A stretch of 30,974 bases of DNA from a virus. The stretch is taken from IMG/VR virus record IMGVR_UViG_3300042549_000412, positions 1-30,974 of that record; one strand, given 5' to 3'. Positions within the stretch are counted from its first letter, which is position 1, and each line of letters starts with the position of its first letter. A program made the position numbers and the translations under genes. This document shows positions 21,859 to 30,974 of the stretch, one piece after another. The notes under the pieces are model-generated. The model saw only the letters and a list, made by a program, of their open reading frames with translations. It searched no databases and was not told where the DNA came from.

Positions 21859-23304
21859 ATGGAATACGCAGGATTTAAAGCAGCAGCACCAATTGATTGG
21901 GCTAAGCTAACAAGCGGTCTAACTACTACCATACAAGGTATTGGAGAGAAAAGAGAAGTAGAGAGACAAGAGCTTGATAAGCTTCAAACTGAGAACGCCA
22001 AAATATTAGATAATACTGAATTAGGTAAAAGTCAAAGTTTTAATGAGTTACTACTTGGAGGAGCTGGAAACGGTAAAGAAAACTTGGTGCTTTGGAATAA
22101 GCAATTAAAGTCTGGTATTATAAAGCCACTAGAATATAGAAATAAGGTAAATAACTTAATGTCTAACTGGTCAACATTAGCTAAAACAGCTAAATCATTT
22201 GACCAGCAAATTCAAGAGACAATTAAATTACAGCAAGAAGGAAAAGGTTCAGGATTTAGTTTGTTTACTAATGGACTAATATCTGAGATTGGCGATTTAA
22301 AATCAAAAAAAATACAGATAGACCCAAACACAGGTAACGTCCTTATTGGGAGATTAGATGATAAAGGCATGTTTGACCCAAATTCAATTGTGGACGTTAG
22401 AACTCTTTCTCAGCCAGGAAATATGATAGATTATAAATTAGATTTAACTGGTGCTGTGGATGTTGGAACAAAAAACATTAAGTCATGGGTTGAAGAAAAA
22501 GGAATAACAACTGTTACAGACCCAAGAAAAAATCCAGCTGTTAAGCAAGCGATGTTTGACTTAGCTAAATCAATTGCATCAAATCCTAGAGCTATCACTA
22601 GTGTACTTGTTGATAATACTTCTAAGCAATATGACTTTTATTATAAAGAGCAAGATTTAAAAAATAAATTAGATGAAAGAGCTAACTATAGAAATGAGTT
22701 CTTGAAAAGTGACGGTAAAAGTCCTATGACTGCATCAGAAAGAGAAGCTTATATAAATGAACAAAAGAAACTATTTATACCTGTTTTACTTGATGCAAAT
22801 GGCACATTCCAACCTAATCCAACTCCAGAGCAACAAGATGAGGCTTTAAAGACTGTATCTAATACTATTGAGACTAGATTAGAGTACAAAAAAGAATTAG
22901 ACGAACCTCAGTCATCTGGCGGAGGTGGCGGAGGTAGAAGCGATAACGATAGTAAAGAAAAACCTGATAATGTAGCAATAACAGCTAAAAGAGTATATAA
23001 TGCTATTAGAAATTCTGGTAACGACCCAGTTGGTTCAGCTAATGAATTAAGCAAAGCTTCAGGTGGTAAATATGTTTTTAAGAACGAACCAGATGGATTA
23101 AATGTTTACGAAAAAGGGGATAGGGATGAATTAGTTAAAGTCAATACAGTTCCATTTAAAGGCAGTGGCATAGCAGATGACTTGTATGGTTTTTTTACAA
23201 CAGAAGGTAACCAAGAAAAATGGAAAGCTTCATTGAAGAAAATAAGACAAGGTGGTGGTGGTTCAGGCTCAGGAGGTGGTGAAGGAGATAATATATTTAA
23301 TTAA
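21859..23304 (+). CDS. Internal virion / cargo protein with Gly-rich linkers
   Basis: This 481-residue protein has no membrane segment. The N-terminal half is helical with LTSGLTTTIQGIGEKREVER at the start. The middle (residues 150-245) has a more compact DLKSKKIQIDPNTGNVLIGR region and PRKNPAVKQAMFDLAKSIAS. Two glycine-rich linkers stand at about 352-358 (SSGGGGGGRS) and near the C-terminus (RQGGGGSGSGGGEGD), separating a roughly 90-residue domain with AKRVYNAIRNSGNDPVGSAN and LYGFFTTEGNQEKWK. Flexible linkers fit a protein packed inside the head and threaded through the portal. Its neighbours on both sides look like ejection proteins. Function is not recognised. Confidence 0.6.
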   Translation: MEYAGFKAAAPIDWAKLTSGLTTTIQGIGEKREVERQELDKLQTENAKILDNTELGKSQSFNELLLGGAGNGKENLVLWNKQLKSGIIKPLEYRNKVNNLMSNWSTLAKTAKSFDQQIQETIKLQQEGKGSGFSLFTNGLISEIGDLKSKKIQIDPNTGNVLIGRLDDKGMFDPNSIVDVRTLSQPGNMIDYKLDLTGAVDVGTKNIKSWVEEKGITTVTDPRKNPAVKQAMFDLAKSIASNPRAITSVLVDNTSKQYDFYYKEQDLKNKLDERANYRNEFLKSDGKSPMTASEREAYINEQKKLFIPVLLDANGTFQPNPTPEQQDEALKTVSNTIETRLEYKKELDEPQSSGGGGGGRSDNDSKEKPDNVAITAKRVYNAIRNSGNDPVGSANELSKASGGKYVFKNEPDGLNVYEKGDRDELVKVNTVPFKGSGIADDLYGFFTTEGNQEKWKASLKKIRQGGGGSGSGGGEGDNIFN

Positions 23305-23313
23305 TAAAAACAA

Positions 23314-26300
23314 ATGAACGATAAACTACAACAACTTTACGATTTATACAAATCAAAGGGAATTATTAACACAGTTGATTTTAACACATTCTCTACATCT
23401 GATGATAGTCAGAGACAAAAATTATATGATTTAGGTAGGAAAAATGGATTATTTAAAACGACTGATTACGGAGTTTTTAGTTCGGTATTTACACCTGTAA
23501 AAAAAAAAGAGGTTTCACAATCAACACAAAGAGAAGAAGATATTTCATCGGCTACATCAAAGATGGCTCAAAATCAGCATTTGGTATCTTCTGCTCCAAA
23601 AGATGAAAATGTATATACAGGATTTCCTGGGAAAGAGAGCAAAAAATATAAGCTAGACCAATCTACTGGAGTAGAAGTTTGGAAAGAATATAGCTCTACT
23701 AATTACAATCAGAAAACAGGTAAACAAGAAGATGTATTTGATAAAACAATTACAGACCCATCAAGAGTGAATGCGCTTAATAAGCAATTCAACGCTAAAG
23801 CATCTACTAATGAAGTAGAAAAAGTTTTTGTTGGTTATCCTGGTAAAGAAAAAAATGAGTATAGAGTAAAGGATAATTTATGGCAAAGAAAAGAGAAAGG
23901 TCAAAGTGATTGGACAACAATTACTAATGAAGGTTCTATAAAAGCATTAAATTATGAATTTGGTAAAACTATAAATGTGCTTGCTCCTGAAGAGGCATTA
24001 AGAATATCTAAAAATGAATCATCTTTATCAAAAATAAATAATACAATAAATAAAGACTTAATTGGTCAAGACGAAGAAGATGCTATATCTAAAATAAATA
24101 AAGCAATAAAAAGTTATGATTACCTTGAGGCTGAGCAAATTGGTGCTGGTTATGATGCTATAAGAGTAAAAAATAAAGTGACTGGGGAATACAAAGACAT
24201 TAGCCTTGATAACTGGTCTTCAGATAGAGATAAGGAAGAGTCAGAAATACTCAAAGGATTCTTGTCTGTAAATATCGGCAACAGTGAATACACTGAAAAA
24301 TACAAGAAAATACAAGACTTAGAAAACAAAATAAAAACTGCTCAACCTTACAAAGTTCCTCTTATTCAGAAAGAAATAAATGAAGCCAGAGAAGAACTTA
24401 AAGACATAGATAGAAAAAGAAAGAACGATTCAAGAGAGAATAAATATAAAGCAACAGCTGTATTTGATAAGTATGCTGTTGATGACATTAATCTAAATAT
24501 ATCTAAGACTATTGTAAAAACAGAGGACCTGAAAAAGAAAGCGGCTGAGTTTTCTGAATATGCGAATACAGTAAATGAAGCCTATAGAAATGGTAAGATA
24601 ACTGAAGAGGATTATAAAAATAACTATGCTGTAGTTATCGAGAATAATAAAAAAGAAATTTCATCAGAAATAAATGCTATCAAGCAAGACTACAATGATG
24701 TAAAGAAAGACTCTATTTTAGTTGACGATATAGCTGGATATAATTACAAGGTAGAGTCTCAAAGAGGTAACGTTTTAACTGGTACTACATCTGCATTTCT
24801 AAGAGGATTTGAAGGCGCTACTAGATTTGCTCTTGAAGGTATATCTGAAGAAGCAGGCGGATTAAAAGAAGGTTCGTTTCAAGGCGTAATGTCTGAGCAA
24901 TTAGCACCATCAACTGTAAGTTCTATATACACATCTTCAGAAGGTAAGAACACATTTGAACAGATTGTATTTGGTCTTGCTGAGTCTGGCGGTGCGGCTA
25001 TGGCTGGAGTATTAACAGGTGGTCCTCAAGGGGGTGTATTTGGCTTATATGCATCTAGTTATGTTCAGTTGAAAGACCAAATGAATACACCTGAGTTTCA
25101 GGATGTTCCAGAGTATCAGAAGGTTTTATTGTCAGGTGTATATGGTGCTTCTGTGGCGTTGCTAGAAAAGTACGGTATAACAAAAGGCTTTAGTAAAAAT
25201 CCAGTTGGTAAGAGGTTCTTAAATTCTTTCTTATCTAAAATGGTGAAAGAGCTTCCTTCTGATGCAACAGCTGAAGTTATTGAGGCTTATGTAAATAAAA
25301 ATGTCAAAACTCTTATTGCTAAAAAAGCAATAAATTTAACAGGTGCTGGTCTTATTGAGTATTCAACTGAGGCTGGACAAGAGGCTACTGATATTGGATT
25401 AAAGTCTTTATTTAACGGATTACAAGGTAAAAAGTATTTTGAAACTCCTGAGACATGGGGTGAGGTATTTTCTCAAATCAATGAGGCTGGTAAATTAGGG
25501 TTTATAGGTGGTGCTGGAATGCAGTCAACAAGTATAGCTTTGAACACAACTAAAGACGCTCTAACTAAATACCAATTAAATAACATAGAGAACACTATCA
25601 ATAATGAGGACATTAAAAATATATATGTACTAAACATTAAAGATAGAATATTATCTGGAGAGATTACTAAAGCTCAAGGACAAAAGGAACTCAACAAATT
25701 AAAAGAGTCTGAGGGTTTATTGAATAAAATACCAGTAAACATAACTGGTGATAGTAGATATGAGGCATTTCAATTAATAAATGAAAGAGACGAGCTTCAG
25801 AAAGCAACAGAAGGTAAAGAGGCAGCTTTAATTACTCCTATTACAGATAGAATTACAGAGATTAATAACAGATTAAAAACAATAAGTAAAAATGCCGTTC
25901 AAGTCGAAACAACAGGTGAAGTTCCTGTACAGCCAGAAGCCAGAGTTGGCGAAGAAGTGGTCCAAGGAGAATCCAAAACAGAACCTCAAAGCATTACCGA
26001 AGAAGGTCAAAAAGAAGTAGAGACATTAAGAGCTAAAGAGATTGCTGAATTTAAGGAAGAGATAGATAATGCAGATGACTTCATTACAGATGGCAAGATA
26101 GATGCAAAAAAAATAGAGGCTTCTGATAATTTAAAAGCCAAAGAGATTTACGCTAAGTACGACAAACTAATTAGTCCTTTATTGAAGCCTACCGAAATAA
26201 CAATAGATAAACCAGTCATTGCATCAAATGCTGCTGTTGAAGTAGATAGAGTAAAAGCTCTTCCTATTGAGTCAGAAGACGGAGCTACATTTAATCTTGA

Positions 26301-29300
26301 CGGAGCTAAATACGAAGGGGTTGGATTGGTTGTTCCAGTTGATAGCATGAATACAACAATAGAAGAATTAACCCCAGAGATGGTAGCTGATTTTGTTGAA
26401 GAACGTCAGAAGATGATTGGCGATACTGGGGTTGTAAAGGCTGGTATATATAAATTCCCTAATAGCAATCAAGTGTCAATAGACTTGAGTATAGTAGTTC
26501 CTGAATCATCAAGAGAACAAGCTATTGAATTCGGAAGACTTTCCGATCAAGAGTCTTTATTTGATTTAGCTACATTTGAAAATGTAAAAACTGGTGGTAC
26601 TGGAAATAACCCAATGAAATTTACTCCAGAGCAGCATAGGGAAATAGCGAAAGCATTAAAAGAGGGTAGAGTTCCAAATGTATTTTCAGAACAAGATAAA
26701 CGGACAGAATCCGATCAAGATAACTTAATTACGCAAGATAACTTTGAAGCACAGAGAGCTAAACAAACCACAACTGTAGGACAAAAAATAGTTACAGCTG
26801 CTAAGTTAGTTATGAAGGCATTACCTAGTGTTAAGATATATGTTCATCAAACAACGGCTGACTTTGAGATTGGTATTGGAGAGAAATCTGAAGAAAACGA
26901 TAGAGGTGCTTACATTAATGGAGAAATTCATATCAACCTAGAGAATGGTGCTAATTTGGCGACACTATATCACGAAGCAATCCACCACGCATTAGAAGTT
27001 AAAGGAATGCAGTCAGGTGCGATACTTGATCTTGCCAAAGGATTAAGAGCTATTGTATCTGGTAAATACACTAAACAATACTTAGATAACTTCATTAGTA
27101 ATTATGACGAGAATGCTCAAGCTGAAGAATATATAGCTGAGCTTGGAGCTATAATGGCTGAAGACAAGATGGAGCTGACTGCATCTAAGTTTATACAGTT
27201 TAAGGCGTTGCTTGGTAAGATAGCTAAAAAGCTTGGCATACCTGCATTTAGTGATGCAATGCAAGCTAAAGATGCTGCTGACTTTATTAATAACCTTACT
27301 AAAGCTATACGTACTGGTGAGGAGATTAAGACTGAAGGATTTCAATCAGAAATAATTAAGCCTAAAGAAATTAAAAAACAGGTAAAGGTTCGTGATAATT
27401 ATAAGTTATCATTTGTAAAACAATCTGATATTATTGATATTGATTCACTTATAAAAGAAATAGCTAATAAAGGTCAAAAGGTTTGGTTCTGGATGGCAGA
27501 TCAGTTAGGAATAGGTTATGTTTATGATGAAGTATCTGGAGAAAACAATTACTTAGATGCTGGACCTTCTTTTGCTTTAGATCCTGAGAATAGAAGCGAG
27601 CGAATAGTATGGGCTTCAGGGTTGAAAAAGAAAACTCTTAAACGTTTAATAGATAATTCTGACTATATATTCTTAGTAAGTGGATCTCCAGATACAGCTA
27701 AATTATTTAATAAAGCAGTGTTTGATTTATATGTTAAAAAAATAGGCGACTATAATTCATTTAAGAAAGAGGTGTTAAACAACACTCCAACTAAAGGAAT
27801 AAAAGAAGTTTTAGAAAAGTATAATTCATGGGAGGAAATAAAAGAAAGTGGTGACAGAAAAAAAATACTTTCTGAATTTAACAACTCATTTAATAAACCT
27901 AATGGTAAGCTAAATAAAATACTATCAAGCAAGAATGCACTTATTGATGTAAATTCAATTAAGGATGATTTTTACTCTGAAAATAACTTTCAGCAGAATG
28001 ATATTATGATGGTTTTAAAACCAGAAAAAATAGGAGGAAAGTCAAAGCATTCTACGTATGAAAATGATCTTATTGGAGATGTAGTAGGAGTTCCTGATAA
28101 GATAATAAATGCTTATGATATTTTATCAGATGAGGATAAATCAAGATATAAGGATGTATCTAATTCAGACAGAGTAAAACAGCAAGCTGTCACTGCGCCA
28201 TTCGGAAAAGGAATTAGAAGCGTTATTAAAAAACAAATGATATCACCTGAGAATTCATCCAACTATGCCAATTTAACTGAAGATGATAAAGGTAATTTTG
28301 TATTTTTCCATATAGGTGAAAAAAATTATGATGTAATAAAAACAAGTTCTGGAGCTAGCCTAAAAACAAGTTTAACAGAAGGATCTGCCATAGGAAGAGT
28401 TGGCGGTGTTGCAATGTATTACACTAGACCATCTGATGGTGAAAGAATGGTTACTAGTCCATCAAGATATATTGTAAAAATACCAAAAAATGAAGTTTAT
28501 GATTTCAATTCAGATCCATTAAAATTAATAGATGAAGCAGAAAAAAGATTTAATGAGGAATTTTCTGGATTAGCATTTACACCTAATGACCAATTAGCTT
28601 ATATAACTAAAATAGCAGATGAGAATGGTTATGGTATGACAGTTGCACAATGGGGAGATAGAACAAGGGCGCAGACAGTTCAAGAATACAAACCTGATGA
28701 TGTTGAAATTTCAGAAGGTAGTAGAATTGTAAAACCATTTGATGAAAAACATATAAGCAATACTGAAAAAGGATTTGTATCTGTTATACCTGAATCAAAA
28801 AGTAAAAAAATCAATGATTTATATGATAAGATTTATAAAATAAGAAATTCTGAAGGAAAATATGATGATCTATATAGAATTCAAGAAGAGTCAAGCAAAA
28901 TGACTCAAGATCAGATAACTGATATGATAATGAATTCAGATTTACCTAAAAGTGTTAAAGATGAATATCAAGAAATATTATCTTATAAACCTGAGAAAAG
29001 AAGATCTATTAAAAAGCAGAAAGCTCCATCAGTTGGTAAAGTATTAGGTAAGCCAAAAGCAAAACAGGTTTCAGTTAATGAGATGTCAGCATTGAAGGAC
29101 CAAATTAGATTGGAAGCTCGTGCTGCTCGTGATGCAAAAGGAGATTTGAATACTAAACGTAAAATGCTGGCTGCTGCCATTAGTAATATGGTTAAGCTTG
29201 GTAAAATAAAAGCATCTCAAGCTGGTGTATTAATCAAGAGGATTAGTAGTATAAACTTAGACAATCCTGTAATTGTAGATAGATTTGCTAACTATGCTGA

Positions 29301-30974
29301 GAAAGTATTTAACAGAGCTGACTATCAGAAAAGATTGGATGATGCATTTGCATTAAGAAAAAGTATCCGAAAATTATTGAATACTGAAAACCAAGCTGAG
29401 GTTGTTGGTATGGCTAAAGAATTTGCCAATATTGACCCATCATTAGTTGAAGACATTGATGCCTATATTGAGATGGCTGAGAAAGTTAAAAATGCCGTTA
29501 AACCGTCAAGAATAAAAGGCTTTGACGTAATAATGAAGGAAGCGGCAAATATCGCTATGGTATCTGAATTCTCAAAAGCCGAACTAGAAAGACAAGAGGA
29601 TATAAAAAAGCAAGAATTACTGGCTATACATGACTATTTAAAAGATATATCAAAAGACATGTCTTTAAAAGAGATTCAAGATATAATCAATCTGCTAAAA
29701 GAAAACTCAGAAGAAACTGCCGATAAAGAAGGTAAAGTAATGGAGTTCTTGAAAAATAGATTCGACTTTATGTCTGGTATAATCGACACAATGATTAATA
29801 CAGGTGTTGACCCTATGACTGGTGAGGATATTCAATTTGATGAAAAGCAAAATAGCTTAATGAAAAAAGTTCTAAAGATTGACTTGAATCAGATGTCAAT
29901 TAGAGAAGCTATTAAGATTGTTGAGAGTGTAAATAACTTTCTGACTAACCAAATAACTAGTGGTCTTGAAGCAGCTGTAAACTCTTACGAAGGTGCTACA
30001 AACGCACAAAGCTTAGTAGATAATGGTACTAAAGCAAAAGATGTATCACTATTCTTTTCTAAAAAAGCAGGTCAAGCATATACCAATCAATTGTTCTCAT
30101 TACCATTGTTAATGGAGAGAATGTTCAATGGAACGAAAGCTGCATTGAATATAATGACTGAAATGGGATTAAACACCGTCATTAATGGAGTGAATTTAGC
30201 GAACAAGCTACACGATAATATCATAACATCATACTCAAAAGAAGCGTTCTATGGTAAGAAAGGATTCATGGACCAGAAGAATGTTTTTGAGAGAGGAATG
30301 TTAGCTTTCTTAAAAAGAAACCTTACTGGTAGCGAAACAATGGTAAAAGCAGAATTCGAGAGAAGAGCTAGAATCATTGAGCAAAGTATTGAATCATTAA
30401 AAAATTCTGGAGACAAAAAGCTAGTTGAGTTAGGTGAAGCATACCAAGAGGTATATGACAAATTAGGAGTTGCTAAAAAAGACCTTGATGTAATTAATTC
30501 AAGAGCTGAATCAATGAATAAAGAAGCTGTCGATTGGTGGATTAAAGAATGGTCGAAGCACTACAAAGATTTATCAGATGTAAGTTTATCAGTATATAAC
30601 GCTATGTTAGGTAGTGATACAAACTATACACCTGATAAATTTAAAAAAATAGTACAGACAAGTGGAGTGATTGAAGACGCTGACAGTATCGGTGGGATTG
30701 ACTATACAGACAAGAACAAGACAGGAGTATTGATAGAGTCATCCAGACCAAATAATGCGCCTTCAGGCAGATATATTAGTCTTGATTTTGATAGTAATAA
30801 TTCAAACGCATTGAAGGGTGCATTGGTTGACATTAACACAGCAGCTGGAATTAGACAAGTAGATGGGTTTATGAGTTCAAAAGCATTTAACTCATTAGTT
30901 CCTAATGCTAAAGATAGAGCATACTTAGTTGAGCGCATTAATAACTATATAAGACGTGCTAAAGGAAAGAGGAT
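23314..30974 (+). CDS. Giant multidomain virion protein with zincin domain (partial, open at the window edge)
   Basis: An uninterrupted frame of at least 2553 codons starts at ATG 23314, nine bases after the previous stop, and runs past the edge. Parts in order: two 20-residue repeats at 8-27 and 37-56 (LYDLYKSKGIINTVDFNTFS and LYDLGRKNGLFKTTDYGVFS); a diverged pair at 100-159 and 171-216 sharing GFPGKE/GYPGKE; charged helices; a Gly/Ala-rich hydrophobic stretch at 548-589; a region at 990-1122 with FNLDGAKYEGVGLVVPVDSM and GGTGN that resembles a domain of polyvalent proteins; a zincin at about 1165-1280 with YHEAIHH (His1220, Glu1221, His1224) and EEYIAELGA as source of the third ligand; a 250-residue domain from 1390 (KVWFWMADQLGIGY, GPSFALDPENR); a possible ADP-ribosyltransferase-like region at 1660-1800 (FFHIG, YYTRPSDGE, IPKNEVYDFNSDPL); and long helices from 1919 on. 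Size and order fit a head-packed, ejected protein that may open the cell wall or act on host proteins. No RNA polymerase active-site motif was found in this part. Confidence 0.75.
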   Translation, partial: MNDKLQQLYDLYKSKGIINTVDFNTFSTSDDSQRQKLYDLGRKNGLFKTTDYGVFSSVFTPVKKKEVSQSTQREEDISSATSKMAQNQHLVSSAPKDENVYTGFPGKESKKYKLDQSTGVEVWKEYSSTNYNQKTGKQEDVFDKTITDPSRVNALNKQFNAKASTNEVEKVFVGYPGKEKNEYRVKDNLWQRKEKGQSDWTTITNEGSIKALNYEFGKTINVLAPEEALRISKNESSLSKINNTINKDLIGQDEEDAISKINKAIKSYDYLEAEQIGAGYDAIRVKNKVTGEYKDISLDNWSSDRDKEESEILKGFLSVNIGNSEYTEKYKKIQDLENKIKTAQPYKVPLIQKEINEAREELKDIDRKRKNDSRENKYKATAVFDKYAVDDINLNISKTIVKTEDLKKKAAEFSEYANTVNEAYRNGKITEEDYKNNYAVVIENNKKEISSEINAIKQDYNDVKKDSILVDDIAGYNYKVESQRGNVLTGTTSAFLRGFEGATRFALEGISEEAGGLKEGSFQGVMSEQLAPSTVSSIYTSSEGKNTFEQIVFGLAESGGAAMAGVLTGGPQGGVFGLYASSYVQLKDQMNTPEFQDVPEYQKVLLSGVYGASVALLEKYGITKGFSKNPVGKRFLNSFLSKMVKELPSDATAEVIEAYVNKNVKTLIAKKAINLTGAGLIEYSTEAGQEATDIGLKSLFNGLQGKKYFETPETWGEVFSQINEAGKLGFIGGAGMQSTSIALNTTKDALTKYQLNNIENTINNEDIKNIYVLNIKDRILSGEITKAQGQKELNKLKESEGLLNKIPVNITGDSRYEAFQLINERDELQKATEGKEAALITPITDRITEINNRLKTISKNAVQVETTGEVPVQPEARVGEEVVQGESKTEPQSITEEGQKEVETLRAKEIAEFKEEIDNADDFITDGKIDAKKIEASDNLKAKEIYAKYDKLISPLLKPTEITIDKPVIASNAAVEVDRVKALPIESEDGATFNLDGAKYEGVGLVVPVDSMNTTIEELTPEMVADFVEERQKMIGDTGVVKAGIYKFPNSNQVSIDLSIVVPESSREQAIEFGRLSDQESLFDLATFENVKTGGTGNNPMKFTPEQHREIAKALKEGRVPNVFSEQDKRTESDQDNLITQDNFEAQRAKQTTTVGQKIVTAAKLVMKALPSVKIYVHQTTADFEIGIGEKSEENDRGAYINGEIHINLENGANLATLYHEAIHHALEVKGMQSGAILDLAKGLRAIVSGKYTKQYLDNFISNYDENAQAEEYIAELGAIMAEDKMELTASKFIQFKALLGKIAKKLGIPAFSDAMQAKDAADFINNLTKAIRTGEEIKTEGFQSEIIKPKEIKKQVKVRDNYKLSFVKQSDIIDIDSLIKEIANKGQKVWFWMADQLGIGYVYDEVSGENNYLDAGPSFALDPENRSERIVWASGLKKKTLKRLIDNSDYIFLVSGSPDTAKLFNKAVFDLYVKKIGDYNSFKKEVLNNTPTKGIKEVLEKYNSWEEIKESGDRKKILSEFNNSFNKPNGKLNKILSSKNALIDVNSIKDDFYSENNFQQNDIMMVLKPEKIGGKSKHSTYENDLIGDVVGVPDKIINAYDILSDEDKSRYKDVSNSDRVKQQAVTAPFGKGIRSVIKKQMISPENSSNYANLTEDDKGNFVFFHIGEKNYDVIKTSSGASLKTSLTEGSAIGRVGGVAMYYTRPSDGERMVTSPSRYIVKIPKNEVYDFNSDPLKLIDEAEKRFNEEFSGLAFTPNDQLAYITKIADENGYGMTVAQWGDRTRAQTVQEYKPDDVEISEGSRIVKPFDEKHISNTEKGFVSVIPESKSKKINDLYDKIYKIRNSEGKYDDLYRIQEESSKMTQDQITDMIMNSDLPKSVKDEYQEILSYKPEKRRSIKKQKAPSVGKVLGKPKAKQVSVNEMSALKDQIRLEARAARDAKGDLNTKRKMLAAAISNMVKLGKIKASQAGVLIKRISSINLDNPVIVDRFANYAEKVFNRADYQKRLDDAFALRKSIRKLLNTENQAEVVGMAKEFANIDPSLVEDIDAYIEMAEKVKNAVKPSRIKGFDVIMKEAANIAMVSEFSKAELERQEDIKKQELLAIHDYLKDISKDMSLKEIQDIINLLKENSEETADKEGKVMEFLKNRFDFMSGIIDTMINTGVDPMTGEDIQFDEKQNSLMKKVLKIDLNQMSIREAIKIVESVNNFLTNQITSGLEAAVNSYEGATNAQSLVDNGTKAKDVSLFFSKKAGQAYTNQLFSLPLLMERMFNGTKAALNIMTEMGLNTVINGVNLANKLHDNIITSYSKEAFYGKKGFMDQKNVFERGMLAFLKRNLTGSETMVKAEFERRARIIEQSIESLKNSGDKKLVELGEAYQEVYDKLGVAKKDLDVINSRAESMNKEAVDWWIKEWSKHYKDLSDVSLSVYNAMLGSDTNYTPDKFKKIVQTSGVIEDADSIGGIDYTDKNKTGVLIESSRPNNAPSGRYISLDFDSNNSNALKGALVDINTAAGIRQVDGFMSSKAFNSLVPNAKDRAYLVERINNYIRRAKGKR

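Noticed and set aside
30781-30800. DFDSN in the giant protein as a virion RNA polymerase active-site motif
   Set aside because: Only two of the three acidic residues expected in a DxDxD loop are present and nothing around it resembles the double-psi barrel; the polymerase is probably encoded outside this window.
23314-30974. Stop-codon reassignment in the very long frame
   Set aside because: The frame is open under the standard code with no in-frame TAG or TGA, and both codons are used as ordinary stops elsewhere in the window.

Overview
The window is part of a tailed-phage genome, about one third GC, with every recognisable gene on the + strand and packed in short overlaps. The gene set and order (small terminase-adjacent protein, large terminase, portal, acidic scaffold-like protein, major capsid protein, MCP-follower, two ring/adaptor proteins, a ~1300-residue muzzle/stabilization protein, then internal virion proteins) are those of crAss-like phages (order Crassvirales). 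The host is most likely a member of the Bacteroidota. Pointers to this are a BACON-type domain, promoter -7 boxes of the form TAnnTTTG, near absence of Shine-Dalgarno sequences, and several small proteins of the sort common in flavobacterial phages. TAA, TAG and TGA all end genes here, so there is no sign of stop-codon reassignment. No tRNA, CRISPR array, integrase, reverse transcriptase or insertion sequence was seen.

Layout: 1-1173 is the end of a tail-fibre or adhesion region. 1163-2716 is a compact lysis cassette: a candidate single-gene spanin (lipoprotein with a C-terminal membrane anchor), a holin and an N-acetylmuramoyl-L-alanine amidase. A 42-residue basic protein and a free-standing GIY-YIG homing endonuclease (2892-3575) follow, then a DUF1566-like lectin-type tail protein with its own promoter. 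4250-5505 holds four small conserved genes, one a possible tandem GroES-like protein. 5531-10182 is terminase plus portal.

A 283-base gap (10183-10465) is dense in signals: a 15-base direct repeat, a perfect 12-base inverted repeat lying on a promoter motif, a symmetric hairpin and three TAnnTTTG boxes. It precedes the scaffold and capsid genes. Strong intrinsic terminators close the capsid unit (13017-13052) and the following two-gene unit (14203-14229). From 14257 a long unit runs to the window's end: two ring/adaptor proteins, the muzzle protein, a second protein carrying what looks like the muzzle's missing C-terminal part, a GNAT-like protein, two internal proteins, and a giant protein of at least 2553 residues that leaves the window open.

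The most interesting points are: the muzzle protein apparently broken in two at an inserted BACON domain; the giant protein with a zincin metallopeptidase site, a possible ADP-ribosyltransferase-like region and glycine-rich hydrophobic segments; the control region before the capsid genes; the one-gene spanin; the tandem GroES-like protein; and two promoters so close to start codons that the transcripts may be leaderless. All family assignments come from reading the sequence and from recall of the families; no search was run.
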